Source: JAHEFX01 sp964614585
GTDB taxonomy: Bacteria; Actinomycetota; Acidimicrobiia; Spongiisociales; JAENVV01
Reading direction: 5' to 3'
Assembly (NCBI GenBank): GCA_964614585.1
Contig: CAZTLW010000080.1
Location: forward strand, 1-10,682
Length of the DNA: 10,682 nt
Both the position numbers and the translations under genes were made by a program. The notes beneath the pieces are model-generated. The model did not search any database and was not told the DNA's origin. It saw nothing but the letters and a program-made list of their open reading frames with translations. Shown here in pieces: positions 1 to 6,591 of the stretch; the first letter of the stretch is position 1; every line of letters begins with the position of its first letter.

Positions 1-5
1 CGGCC

Positions 6-395
6 TCAGCCGTGACCGGCGTCGACGAGGCAGAACCGGTTCCCGTCGGGGTCTGCCAACACGACGAAGTCGGGGTCGGCCGGATAGCGATCCCAGGCGA
101 CCCGCACGGCCCCGAGCCCGAGGAGACGATCGACCTCGGCGGCCTGGTCGGCGGCGGAGTCGACGACGAGGTCGAGGTGGATGCGAGGTTCGGGGCGGGC
201 CGGCACCTCCGACCGGTGGACGGCGACCCGGGTGCCAACACCCGACGGCGGCCGAAGGATCGTGAACCCGTCCGTCGCCTCGGGGAAGGGGATCGCCTCG
301 TAGCCGAGCGCGGCCGACCAGAACCCGACCGCCCGGTCGACGTCCTCGACCCCGAGGACGATGGTGCCGAGCCGCAGGCGGGTGGGCCCGGCCAC
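6..395 (-). CDS. VOC (glyoxalase/bleomycin-resistance fold) family protein
   Basis: A 129-residue protein, normal for a single-chain VOC protein made of two beta-alpha-beta-beta-beta modules. The first module opens with LGTIVLGVEDVDRAVGFW (about residues 9-26), the usual strand, helix and FW signature. The second opens with RIHLDLVV (about 71-78) and closes with LADPDGNRFCLVD near the C-terminus, the typical end of Glyoxalase_6-type members. The start is GTG at 393-395 and touches the TAG stop of the upstream reductase (396-398). A GAGGAG Shine-Dalgarno at 405-410, inside the end of the reductase gene, lies 9 nt from that GTG, so translational coupling is likely. Family members include glyoxalases, dioxygenases and antibiotic-binding proteins. 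The substrate cannot be told from sequence, and the operon partner only suggests a redox or detoxification role. The fold is confident; the activity is unknown. Confidence 0.9.
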   Translation of the reverse strand: MAGPTRLRLGTIVLGVEDVDRAVGFWSAALGYEAIPFPEATDGFTILRPPSGVGTRVAVHRSEVPARPEPRIHLDLVVDSAADQAAEVDRLLGLGAVRVAWDRYPADPDFVVLADPDGNRFCLVDAGHG

Positions 396-2084
396 CTACC
401 AGTACTCCTCGAAGTGGACGTTGCCGTCGACGGTGCGCCGGTCGAGGGTGAACCCCGCCTCGTGGAGCAACTCGCACGCCCCCACCGGCTCGGGGAAGGT
501 GGGCACGTCGCCGTCCCACGTGGGCGGCCCGATCATGGCCGGGTTCCCGCACAGGAAGACGTGGGTGCGCTCGGGGTCGAAGCCGTGGGGCAGCAGCTCG
601 ACGAGGTCGCCGTCCCGCAGCAGGTCCTGCACGTACCGCTTCGGGGTGCCCTCCTCCCGGGTGACGAGTGGCAGATAGCGGTAGTTGGGGAAGCGGTCCT
701 CGAGCACCCGGTGGGTCGCCTCGTACCCGAGGTCGTCGCGGTACCGCACCGACACGGCGTTGACGATCGCCCCGGTGTGGCCGCGCCGCAGGAGTTCGCC
801 GGTCATGGCGTTGTGGGGCGCCTCGCCGGTCCCGGTCCCGAGGAGCACCACGTCGTCGGTGGGGTCCTGGACTGGCCGGAGGGTGTAGCGCCCCGTCACC
901 TTCGGGCCGAGGTAGACCCGGTCGCCGGGCCGCTTGAGGGCGAGGCGGGGCGTGAGTTGGGGGATGTTCTCTCCGTCGGGGCGGACGTGGACGATGTACA
1001 GCTCCATCTCGTCCTCGTCGCGGGGATCCACCAGCCAGCCCCGATCGTCGAGGACTCGGCTTGAGATCGAGTACGACCGGCGGATCATCTTGTCGGCTCG
1101 GACCGGCCGCCCCTCCTCGGCCGTGTCCGCCCGTGGCTCCCAGGCCCCGAGCCCGAGGGTGGCGTACTGGCCGGCGGCGTGGGCGGTGGCCGGTCGGTCC
1201 GGGCGGATGCGCAGGACCCACAAGTCGCCGTGGGCGTGGTCGAACGAGGTGATCACGGCGTTGTAGTGCCGCGCCCGCAGCCGTTCGACTTCGACGGGGT
1301 GGCGAGCCGGGATGCGGTCGGGGACCTCGGGGGCGGGCAGCGCCGAGTCGATGTCGCGGGTGATCGCCGCCCAGGCCTCGCCGGTGGAGAAGCCCGGCGA
1401 CCCGAGGACGACGACCCGCCCCTCCCCCGGCTCCAACTCGACGGGGTCGGCGCACACGACGTGGTCGAAGACGAGGTCGGGGGTGCGCCGGTCGTCGAAC
1501 GCCGCCATCGCCTCGTCGCCCAGGGCCACGATCTCGGTCGGCACGGAGTGCCAGAGCACCGTGAGGTAGCCGGCATGTTCGAGCGCCGCCAACAGGCTGC
1601 GGGCGGCCGGGGCCAGTCCCTCGAACGGACCGGTGAAGGCGAGCACGACCCGGGCGCCATCGGCCACGAGTTGGGCGGCATCGGAGATGGCCCGCTCCCC
1701 GCCCCCGACGACGAGCACGTCGTGGTCCTCGACCTCGAACCCGTCCGGGGTCCCGTGCACGTGCTCGGCCACCTCCGGGGCGACGGGGATCGCCATCTCG
1801 GCCGCCCGGGCGTGGAGCGGTCGGGTGTCGATGGCGACCCGGGCCCGGATGGGTCCGTCCGAGGTGGCGACGACCACGCCGTCGTCGGTCCCCTCGATGC
1901 CCTCGATCTCGACGCCGCCGATGATCTCGACGGGTGGCGGGTCGCCGACGGTTCGGATCTCGGGGACGTCGACCACGATGACGTCGCGGACCCCGGCGCG
2001 CCGGGCGTCGCCGGCGACGGCCAGGCCCGGGAGCCCGGCCCCGACGACCACGACCTCGCAGGTCAGGACCGGTGCGTCAGCCAT
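396..2084 (-). CDS. Fusion: N-terminal flavoprotein-like Rossmann region + C-terminal ferredoxin-NADP reductase
   Basis: A 562-residue two-part oxidoreductase. Residues about 10-250 resemble a pyridine-nucleotide-disulfide oxidoreductase: VVVVGAGLPG (11-20) is a GxGxxG dinucleotide site and VLVVGGGERA (123-132) is a second one. No CxxC redox pair is present, and the usual FAD-binding GD motif near the end of this region is not recognisable. Residues about 270-562 form a complete FNR module: RRSYSIS (335-341) binds FAD, GTGTGEAP (416-423) and CGNPAMIG (512-519) bind NADP(H), and the chain ends in an aromatic YW like E. coli Fpr. The C-terminal half should move electrons between NADPH and ferredoxin or flavodoxin in the cytosol; the role of the N-terminal half is unclear. 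ATG at 2082-2084 is the start. It follows the DUF6159 stop by 32 nt and has no clear Shine-Dalgarno. It is coupled to the VOC gene downstream. Confidence 0.9.
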   Translation of the reverse strand: MADAPVLTCEVVVVGAGLPGLAVAGDARRAGVRDVIVVDVPEIRTVGDPPPVEIIGGVEIEGIEGTDDGVVVATSDGPIRARVAIDTRPLHARAAEMAIPVAPEVAEHVHGTPDGFEVEDHDVLVVGGGERAISDAAQLVADGARVVLAFTGPFEGLAPAARSLLAALEHAGYLTVLWHSVPTEIVALGDEAMAAFDDRRTPDLVFDHVVCADPVELEPGEGRVVVLGSPGFSTGEAWAAITRDIDSALPAPEVPDRIPARHPVEVERLRARHYNAVITSFDHAHGDLWVLRIRPDRPATAHAAGQYATLGLGAWEPRADTAEEGRPVRADKMIRRSYSISSRVLDDRGWLVDPRDEDEMELYIVHVRPDGENIPQLTPRLALKRPGDRVYLGPKVTGRYTLRPVQDPTDDVVLLGTGTGEAPHNAMTGELLRRGHTGAIVNAVSVRYRDDLGYEATHRVLEDRFPNYRYLPLVTREEGTPKRYVQDLLRDGDLVELLPHGFDPERTHVFLCGNPAMIGPPTWDGDVPTFPEPVGACELLHEAGFTLDRRTVDGNVHFEEYW

Positions 2085-2116
2085 GCCCCGAGGCTACGAG
2101 GTCGGCGGAGCGGTGG

Positions 2117-2932
2117 TCAGCGGGTGCGAAACCCGCCTGCGAGTTGGGCTCCGGAGAAGGGCCCGACGGTGTCCCCGCTCTCGGCGTAGCGGAAGAGCGC
2201 CGTCTGGTACACGCCCGACAGCACGGCCGTGATCACCCCGGCGAGCGCCAGGAGGACGACGGCAACGACGCCGATGACCAGCGCCAGCACGCCCGAGCCC
2301 TGGGTGGCCGCCCAGACCGCGAGGCCGAAGAGCGGCAGCACGGCCAGGAAGGCGAGGAAGCCGAGGGCGCCGAGACCGACCCGCCCGATGATGTTCTCGC
2401 CCCATGTCTGCCGCAGCGACGCCGCGGAGTGTTTGAGGGCGTCGACCGGCCCCATGCCGGCGAGCACGATGGCGGGGACGACGAGGAACGAGGCAAACGC
2501 CCACAGGGCGTCGAGCAGGCCTCCGGCGATCGCCCCGACCGCCCCCCGCTGGCGGAGGAAGGCGCCCACGAGTCGGATCGCGGTGACGAGCACCGCCCAG
2601 CCGGCGATCTGGCCGAGGTGGCCGGTGGCGGCCGACAGCGACCCCGACAGCGTCGGGTCGCGGCCTTCGAAGTGCTCGTTGGCCGCCCAGACGGTGGCGA
2701 CCTGGAAGAAGATGCCGACCAGGGCGGCGAGGTAGGTGATGAGGGCGATGAGGACCCAGGCGAGCGGGTTCTCGGCCCCGTCGCCGACCACGACCGTCCC
2801 GAGCACGACACTCGGGGCGGCGATGACGACGACCACCGAGATCCCCGACAGGATGGGGAGCCACAGGAGCTCGGGATTGGCGGCGATGACGGACCAGGAC
2901 GCCTTGGCCAGCTGCCAGCTGCGGGAGAACAT
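2117..2932 (-). CDS. DUF6159 family integral membrane protein
   Basis: A 271-residue hydrophobic protein starting at the ATG 2930-2932 (MFSRSWQLAKASW). This N-terminus matches my memory of DUF6159 proteins, in which a FxRSWxLxKxSW motif precedes the first membrane segment. The frame stays open 25 codons further upstream, but that extension (MTRTRPSGRGRW...) is arginine-rich, lacks family features and would run into the divergent promoter region. About six membrane segments are visible, near residues 25-47, 57-80, 107-125, 130-152, 184-207 and 213-240, with a short polar C-terminal tail ending in FRTR. The biochemical function of the family is not known. It is probably the first gene of an operon with the FNR fusion and VOC genes (32-nt gap to the former). 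A TACCGT hexamer at 2939-2944, six bases before the ATG, and the lack of a Shine-Dalgarno are compatible with leaderless expression. Confidence 0.85.
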   Translation of the reverse strand: MFSRSWQLAKASWSVIAANPELLWLPILSGISVVVVIAAPSVVLGTVVVGDGAENPLAWVLIALITYLAALVGIFFQVATVWAANEHFEGRDPTLSGSLSAATGHLGQIAGWAVLVTAIRLVGAFLRQRGAVGAIAGGLLDALWAFASFLVVPAIVLAGMGPVDALKHSAASLRQTWGENIIGRVGLGALGFLAFLAVLPLFGLAVWAATQGSGVLALVIGVVAVVLLALAGVITAVLSGVYQTALFRYAESGDTVGPFSGAQLAGGFRTR

Positions 2933-3017
2933 GGCGGCACGGTACCGGATCGGCGGACCGCCGTGGCGATGCCACCTCCCCCGTCCCGAGGGTCTGGTTC
3001 GTGTCACAGCAGTCGTT

Positions 3018-3023
3018 TACGAT
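3018..3023 (+). promoter_or_regulatory. Putative -10 box (TACGAT) of the HNH gene
   Basis: TACGAT fits the actinobacterial TANNNT -10 pattern and ends 8 nt before the ATG at 3032. Transcription would therefore begin at or beside the start codon. No purine-rich Shine-Dalgarno lies between 3000 and 3031, which supports a leaderless mRNA. A -35 element is not clear; TGGTTC at 2995-3000 has 17-nt spacing but matches poorly. Confidence 0.5.
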
Positions 3024-3024
3024 A

Positions 3025-3038
3025 CGAACAGATGTTCG
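3025..3038. promoter_or_regulatory. Perfect LexA operator (SOS box) overlapping the HNH start codon
   Basis: CGAACAGATGTTCG is a perfect dyad (CGAACA and TGTTCG with a 2-nt centre). It matches every specified position of the actinobacterial/Bacillus LexA consensus CGAACRNRYGTTCG. The ATG of the HNH gene is at 3032-3034, inside the box, and the putative -10 ends 2 nt upstream. LexA bound here would cover the transcription start, so the gene should be switched on by DNA damage. Established knowledge: 13E12-repeat genes of Mycobacterium tuberculosis are among the LexA-controlled genes. Binding here is inferred. Confidence 0.85.
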
Positions 3039-4234
3039 AGATCGCCCAACTCCGTCATCTGCCGGCTGCCGACCTGCCCGATGCCCTCGCCGCCATCGAC
3101 CGCAAGTTGCTGTCCGATGCCGAGACGGTCGAGGTGCTCCGCGCCCGTCAGCGGTTGATCAACCACCTCATGGCCGAGCGCGCCGCCGACATGGTCGAGG
3201 TCTGCTCCCGTCACGAAGGGTCCCCGGTCGAGCAACTCCACGAGTACGGGGAGTTCGCCCCCCTCGAGGTCGGGTCGGCGCTCGTCCTCACCCGGCGTGC
3301 CGCCGAGGCCGAGGTCGGCATCGCCTTCGACCTGGTCACGCGCCTCCCGGAGGCCTGGCAGGCGGTGCATGCCGGCGACCTCGACTGGCCACGGGCCCGG
3401 GCCCTCGTCCGCGCCGTCGAACACCTGGCCGACCATGCCGCACGCCGGGTGGTCGACGAGGTCCTGCCGGTCGCTGCGACACTCACCACCGGCCAACTCG
3501 CCGCCCGCCTCCGCCGAGCGGCCCTCGAGGCACACCCCGAGGATGCCGTCGATCGCTTCGAAGCCGCCACCGAGGCGCGACGCGTGGAGATCTGGCCCCA
3601 GCCCGATGGCACCGGCGATCTGATCGCGTCCGGCCTGCCGCCCGATCGGCTCAACCAGGCCTTCGACCACATCGATCGACTGGCCCGAGCCCTCCACGAC
3701 GACGGTCGCACCCTCGATCAACGCCGGGTCGACGTGCTCCTCGACCTCCTCACCGGGTCGACCGCCGGTGCCACCTGCACCGACCTGGTGGTCACCGTCG
3801 ACCTCGAGACCCTGATCGGCCTGACCGATCGGTCGGCCGAGATTCCTGGTTGGGGCCCGGTCATTGCCGATGTCGCTCGCCAGGCCCTCGAGACGGGGCC
3901 CGATGGTCGGCTCCGGGTACGGGTCGACGACGCCGATGCGTCGGTCGACGTCCGGACTCGGCGTCCCAGCGCCGCCCAACGGCGGCGGGTCCGACGGCGC
4001 TTCCCCACCTGCGTGTTCCCGGGCTGCCGGATGCCGGCCAGGCGGGCCGACCTCGACCATGTTTGGCGTCACGCCGACGGCGGCCCCACCCACACCGGGA
4101 ACCTCGCCCCGCTCTGCCGCTTCCACCATCGGGCCAAGGACGAGGGCAGATGGCGCTACTGCGTCGTCGGCCGCACGATCGTCTGGACGTCCCCGCTCGG
4201 CCTCACCTACGTCGTGGAGCCGCAGGGTCCCTAG
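3032..4234 (+). CDS. DUF222 / 13E12-repeat family HNH endonuclease
   Basis: A 400-residue protein with a helical DUF222 N-terminal region (about 10-290) and a C-terminal HNH nuclease domain. The HNH part shows a paired-cysteine knuckle C327-x4-C332, LDHV with D342-H343, N357 in HTGNLAPLC, C362 and H365-H366, so the metal-binding and catalytic residues appear intact. Length and order match the REP13E12 family common in actinobacteria. The frame is open upstream to 2072, but MFEIAQLRHLPAADLP at 3032 is the natural start. The upstream part is antisense to the DUF6159 gene, and the promoter and SOS box sit at 3018-3038. The gene should be damage-inducible and leaderless. It converges with the DUF1295 gene 16 nt away, with no hairpin between. 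Family members are multicopy in many genomes and sometimes linked to mobile DNA; the true target is unknown. Confidence 0.93.
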   Translation: MFEIAQLRHLPAADLPDALAAIDRKLLSDAETVEVLRARQRLINHLMAERAADMVEVCSRHEGSPVEQLHEYGEFAPLEVGSALVLTRRAAEAEVGIAFDLVTRLPEAWQAVHAGDLDWPRARALVRAVEHLADHAARRVVDEVLPVAATLTTGQLAARLRRAALEAHPEDAVDRFEAATEARRVEIWPQPDGTGDLIASGLPPDRLNQAFDHIDRLARALHDDGRTLDQRRVDVLLDLLTGSTAGATCTDLVVTVDLETLIGLTDRSAEIPGWGPVIADVARQALETGPDGRLRVRVDDADASVDVRTRRPSAAQRRRVRRRFPTCVFPGCRMPARRADLDHVWRHADGGPTHTGNLAPLCRFHHRAKDEGRWRYCVVGRTIVWTSPLGLTYVVEPQGP

Positions 4235-4250
4235 GTCGTGGGTCTGTGGG

Positions 4251-5126
4251 TCACGATCGCGGCGGCCGAAGCACGAGCTCGGGCGTGTTGGCCTTGTACC
4301 GCTCGTAGTCCTCCTCGCCGCCCCACCGGTCATCGGCCTTCTTCTCGAGCATGGGTACGCCGCTGACCCGCGTGATGAGCAGGTACACGAAGATCGGCGA
4401 GATGAGGACCACCCAGCGCCAACCCGAGAGGACGGGAATGGCGGCGATGGCGATGCCCGTCCAGAGTGTGATCTCGCCGAAGTAGTTGGGATGGCGCGAC
4501 CACGCCCACAGACCCGTGTTGATGAACTTCCCCTCATTGGAGGGGTCGGCCTTGAAAGCCGACTTCTGGCGGTCGGCAACCACCTCGATACCGAACCCGA
4601 TCGCCCAGATCGCGAAGCCGACGATGGCGACCCACCCGATGGGCTCCCGAGCCTGCCCGGTGATGACCGCCAGCGCGGCAGCGGCGGTGAGCAACACCCA
4701 CAACCCCTGCAGGGTCCAGGTCATGAGGAAGCGCAGGAAGTCGACCTTGATCTGGTCGAAGCGGTCGTCACCACCCGAGCGCCGCACCCGCCGGAACAGG
4801 AACGTCCCGAGCCGGAGGGCCCAGACCAACACCATGCCGCCGATGACGACGGCCCGGCCGTCGAGATCGCCGGAGAGGACGAGGGCCAGCACGGTGATGC
4901 TGATGTAGGTGAAGCTGCCGGTGAGGTCGTAGAAGTCCTCGGTCTTGGCGGCGTAGGACGGGATGAAGACGAGCCAGTTGATGACGTAGGCGAGGATCCC
5001 GCACAGGGCGAAGATCGCGATCGAGCCCACCGTCCGGCTCCCATCGCTGCCGGCCCACATGACGAGGCCGCCGATGACGATGGCGGCGGTGATGCCGATG
5101 AGGGACTGGCGCTGCTGTTCGCTCAT
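4251..5126 (-). CDS. DUF1295 domain (steroid 5-alpha-reductase-like) membrane protein
   Basis: A 291-residue membrane protein beginning MSEQQRQSLIG at the ATG 5124-5126. The frame continues upstream antisense to the PfpI gene, but that stretch is low-complexity. Family signatures are DLTGSFTY (67-74), LRLGTFLFRR (104-113), ADRQKSAF (184-191), GLWAWSRHPNYFGE (205-218) and the tail PMLEKKADDRWG (258-269), followed by YxxYKxNTPELV. These mark DUF1295 proteins, related to the C-terminal domain of 3-oxo-5-alpha-steroid 4-dehydrogenases and to isoprenylcysteine methyltransferase-like folds. Six or seven membrane segments are visible. The family probably acts on a lipid or polyprenyl-type substrate in the membrane, but the reaction is not established. 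It lies 40 nt downstream of the PfpI gene on the same strand. A TAATCT box 7 nt before the ATG may give its own leaderless transcript. Confidence 0.92.
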   Translation of the reverse strand: MSEQQRQSLIGITAAIVIGGLVMWAGSDGSRTVGSIAIFALCGILAYVINWLVFIPSYAAKTEDFYDLTGSFTYISITVLALVLSGDLDGRAVVIGGMVLVWALRLGTFLFRRVRRSGGDDRFDQIKVDFLRFLMTWTLQGLWVLLTAAAALAVITGQAREPIGWVAIVGFAIWAIGFGIEVVADRQKSAFKADPSNEGKFINTGLWAWSRHPNYFGEITLWTGIAIAAIPVLSGWRWVVLISPIFVYLLITRVSGVPMLEKKADDRWGGEEDYERYKANTPELVLRPPRS

Positions 5127-5133
5127 GGCCCCG

Positions 5134-5139
5134 AGATTA
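5134..5139 (-). promoter_or_regulatory. Putative -10 box (TAATCT) of the DUF1295 gene
   Basis: On the minus strand TAATCT is followed by 7 nt and then the ATG at 5124-5126. This spacing is expected for a leaderless start. It lies in the 40-nt gap after the PfpI gene. No convincing -35 or strong Shine-Dalgarno is visible, so the gene could also simply be read through from PfpI. Confidence 0.35.
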
Positions 5140-5166
5140 GGGATCGGTCGTGGGCCCCCGGCGGCG

Positions 5167-5670
5167 TCAGGCCGCTTCCTCGAGCATCTCGAGGAACGAC
5201 CGCATGAAGGCGGGCAGGTCGTCGGGGTTGCGAGACGTGAGCATGTTGCCGTCGCGTACCGCCGGCTCGTCGACCCAGTCGGCGCCGGCGTTGACCACGT
5301 CGTCGCGAATGGAGTGGAAGCCGGTCGCACGGCGGCCGTCGAGGAGCCCGGCCGAGGCGAGCATCCACGGCCCATGGCAGATGGCGGCGACGGGGGCACC
5401 GTCGGCGCCGAGTCGGCGAACCAGGTCGACCATCGGCGGGCAGCGTCGCATGTGGTCCGGCGAGTAGCCGCCGGGGATCACGACCGCGTCGAAGTCGTCA
5501 TTGCCGGCGGCCATGGTCGTGGTCACCGACGTGCCGCGCTTGCCCTCATGGCGATGATTCGCCTCACAGCCCACGAGCTCCACCTCGTGCCCGGCCTCCT
5601 GGAGGCGGTAGTAGGGGTAGAGCAACTCGATGTCCTCGTACAGGTCGGCGGTCAGGATGGCGACGCGCAT
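5167..5670 (-). CDS. DJ-1/PfpI family protein (class I glutamine-amidotransferase-like)
   Basis: A 167-residue cytosolic protein, the standard length for a one-domain PfpI/YhbO-type member. The chain begins MRVAILTADLYEDIELLYPY, with the conserved acidic residue E12. VVIPGGYSPD (63-72) forms the usual GG loop. The nucleophile elbow AICHGPW (96-102) gives catalytic C98 followed by H99. The last part, MLTSRNPDDLPAF, matches PfpI proteins that end in a helix after the RNPDD motif. Family activities reported include proteolysis, methylglyoxal or glyoxal hydration and protein repair; which applies here cannot be read from sequence. A GGAGG Shine-Dalgarno lies 4 nt before the ATG (5668-5670), which supports this start. 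It is followed on the same strand by the DUF1295 gene and is divergent from the AhpD-like gene across 188 nt. Confidence 0.93.
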   Translation of the reverse strand: MRVAILTADLYEDIELLYPYYRLQEAGHEVELVGCEANHRHEGKRGTSVTTTMAAGNDDFDAVVIPGGYSPDHMRRCPPMVDLVRRLGADGAPVAAICHGPWMLASAGLLDGRRATGFHSIRDDVVNAGADWVDEPAVRDGNMLTSRNPDDLPAFMRSFLEMLEEAA

Positions 5671-5782
5671 GGGTCCTCCGGGGTCGGTCGGTCCATGACT
5701 ACCCGCCCGCCCCCGCCGGGAAACCGTGGGCCGCGCCTCTCCGTCCGGCGCAGGGGGATACTCGAAGGACCGCCGCAGTCGA

Positions 5783-5812
5783 CCGGACCGTCCGAGTCCG
5801 GCCGATCGGCCG
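5783..5812. repeat. Overlapping inverted repeats in the pfpI / AhpD-like divergent region
   Basis: CCGGAC (5783-5788) and GTCCGG (5796-5801) form a 6-bp dyad with a 7-nt centre. It overlaps the perfect 14-base palindrome CGGCCGATCGGCCG (5799-5812), which ends 46 nt before the AhpD-like ATG. The position between two divergent genes suggests an operator or a leader hairpin. No binding protein is identifiable, and GC-rich DNA yields such palindromes by chance fairly often. A GATACT hexamer at 5757-5762 is a weak -10 candidate upstream of it. The rest of 5671-5858 shows nothing else I can name. Confidence 0.45.
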
Positions 5813-5858
5813 TCGGCGGTGTGGACGAGGCCCGGAACACCTGACGAAAGGGACGACG

Positions 5859-6209
5859 ATGGACAAGGACTATCCCCAGTACTACGAGACGCTCCAGCAG
5901 CTGGTGGGCAAGGTTCGGGAGGGACTTCCCGACGTGATGAGCGGGTTCTCGAAGCTGCACGGCTCGGCCATGGCCGAGGGGCAGCTCGACACGAAGACCA
6001 AGGAACTGGTCGCCCTCGGGATCGCCATCAGCGTTCGTTGTGATGGCTGCATCTCGTACCACGTGCACGATGCCCTCGACGCCGGGGCGTCGAGGGGCGA
6101 GATCCTGGAGACGATCGGTGTGGCGATCCTCATGGGCGGCGGTCCGTCACTCATGTACGGCGCCGAGGCACTGGAAGCCGTCGACCAGTTCGAGGCCGCC
6201 GGGGACTGA
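5859..6209 (+). CDS. Carboxymuconolactone decarboxylase / AhpD-like family protein
   Basis: A 116-residue all-helical protein, the usual size for a single CMD domain. The core reads TKELVALGIAISVRCDGC followed by ISYHVHDALDAGASRGEI. It contains E49, the redox pair C61-x2-C64 and H68, the same layout as the active site of AhpD-type peroxidase partners. With the CxxC and histidine intact, an alkyl-hydroperoxide or disulfide-reductase role is more likely than the decarboxylase of aromatic catabolism. No beta-ketoadipate genes are nearby. A good Shine-Dalgarno (AAAGGGA, 5847-5853) lies about 6 nt before the ATG. It is the first of three plus-strand genes. A GC-rich hairpin follows its stop, so it may be transcribed alone. 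Confidence 0.94.
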   Translation: MDKDYPQYYETLQQLVGKVREGLPDVMSGFSKLHGSAMAEGQLDTKTKELVALGIAISVRCDGCISYHVHDALDAGASRGEILETIGVAILMGGGPSLMYGAEALEAVDQFEAAGD

Positions 6210-6216
6210 CCACTTG

Positions 6217-6232
6217 CCTGCCGTCGGGCAGG
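6217..6232 (+). terminator. Small GC hairpin after the AhpD-like gene
   Basis: CCTGCC (6217-6222) and GGCAGG (6227-6232) form a perfect 6-bp stem with a GTCG loop, starting 8 nt after the stop codon. There is no T-run after it. Such U-less hairpins are common behind actinobacterial genes, so this is a plausible but unproven terminator. Confidence 0.4.
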
Positions 6233-6293
6233 GCCGGCCACCAGCGCACCGCCGGATCGTTTGGCCCCAGCCCCGCCGGGGTAGTGCTCCGGC

Positions 6294-6527
6294 ATGGACA
6301 CCACGACGATCGTGATCATCGCGGTGGCTGCGGTTGCCGTCGTCGGCCTCTGGGTCTGGCGCTGGCGGCGCGGCTACCCCCAGGACGACTACATGGGCGA
6401 TCGCCCCCAAGGTGGCCCCACCGAGGCCCCCTACCCCACCGGCTCACGCCCGGCCGGCCCGGGCGCAGAACCGATGCGCCCCGTGGACGGCGGCGAGATC
6501 GCGCCGGGTCCTCCCGACAACGAGTGA
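6294..6527 (+). CDS. Small single-span membrane protein of unknown function
   Basis: A 77-residue protein I do not recognise. Residues 5-22 (TIVIIAVAAVAVVGLWVW) are a clear membrane helix. They are followed at once by RWRRG, which predicts the C-terminus on the cytoplasmic side. The remaining 50 residues are rich in proline and glycine and somewhat acidic, ending GPPDNE, and look disordered. The start at ATG 6294 has no strong Shine-Dalgarno; a GGGG run at 6278-6281 is the only purine-rich stretch nearby. The gene is short and could be questioned, but a membrane helix with a basic stop-transfer end is what a real small gene would show. It sits between the AhpD-like and ferritin-like genes on the same strand and is followed 8 nt after its stop by a strong hairpin. 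Confidence 0.7.
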   Translation: MDTTTIVIIAVAAVAVVGLWVWRWRRGYPQDDYMGDRPQGGPTEAPYPTGSRPAGPGAEPMRPVDGGEIAPGPPDNE

Positions 6528-6535
6528 GCGGGCCG

Positions 6536-6569
6536 CTCGAAGCCCGGCTTCTGGCGGCCGGGTTTCGAG
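6536..6569 (+). terminator. Strong hairpin between the small membrane gene and the ferritin-like gene
   Basis: CTCGAAGCCCGGC (6536-6548) pairs with GCCGGGTTTCGAG (6557-6569) over 13 positions, with a single G-U wobble and an 8-nt loop. It begins 8 nt after the upstream stop and ends 13 nt before the GGAG of the ferritin-like gene. No T-run follows, so it could be a U-less terminator or an mRNA processing or attenuation element in the ferritin leader. Confidence 0.55.
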
Positions 6570-6591
6570 GGATCCGAGACAAGGAGCGACC

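Noticed and set aside
33..42. A second SOS-like site, GAACCGGTTC
   Set aside because: It has only 2 bases between the half sites instead of 4 and is inside the VOC coding sequence.
12..1064. Long plus-strand open frame opposite the VOC and FNR genes
   Set aside because: Its D/G/E/V-rich composition is typical of an antisense shadow in GC-rich DNA; the minus-strand genes carry clear family motifs.
2072..3031. A 320-residue extension at the front of the HNH protein
   Set aside because: It is the low-complexity antisense reading of the DUF6159 gene; the promoter and SOS box lie at 3018-3038.
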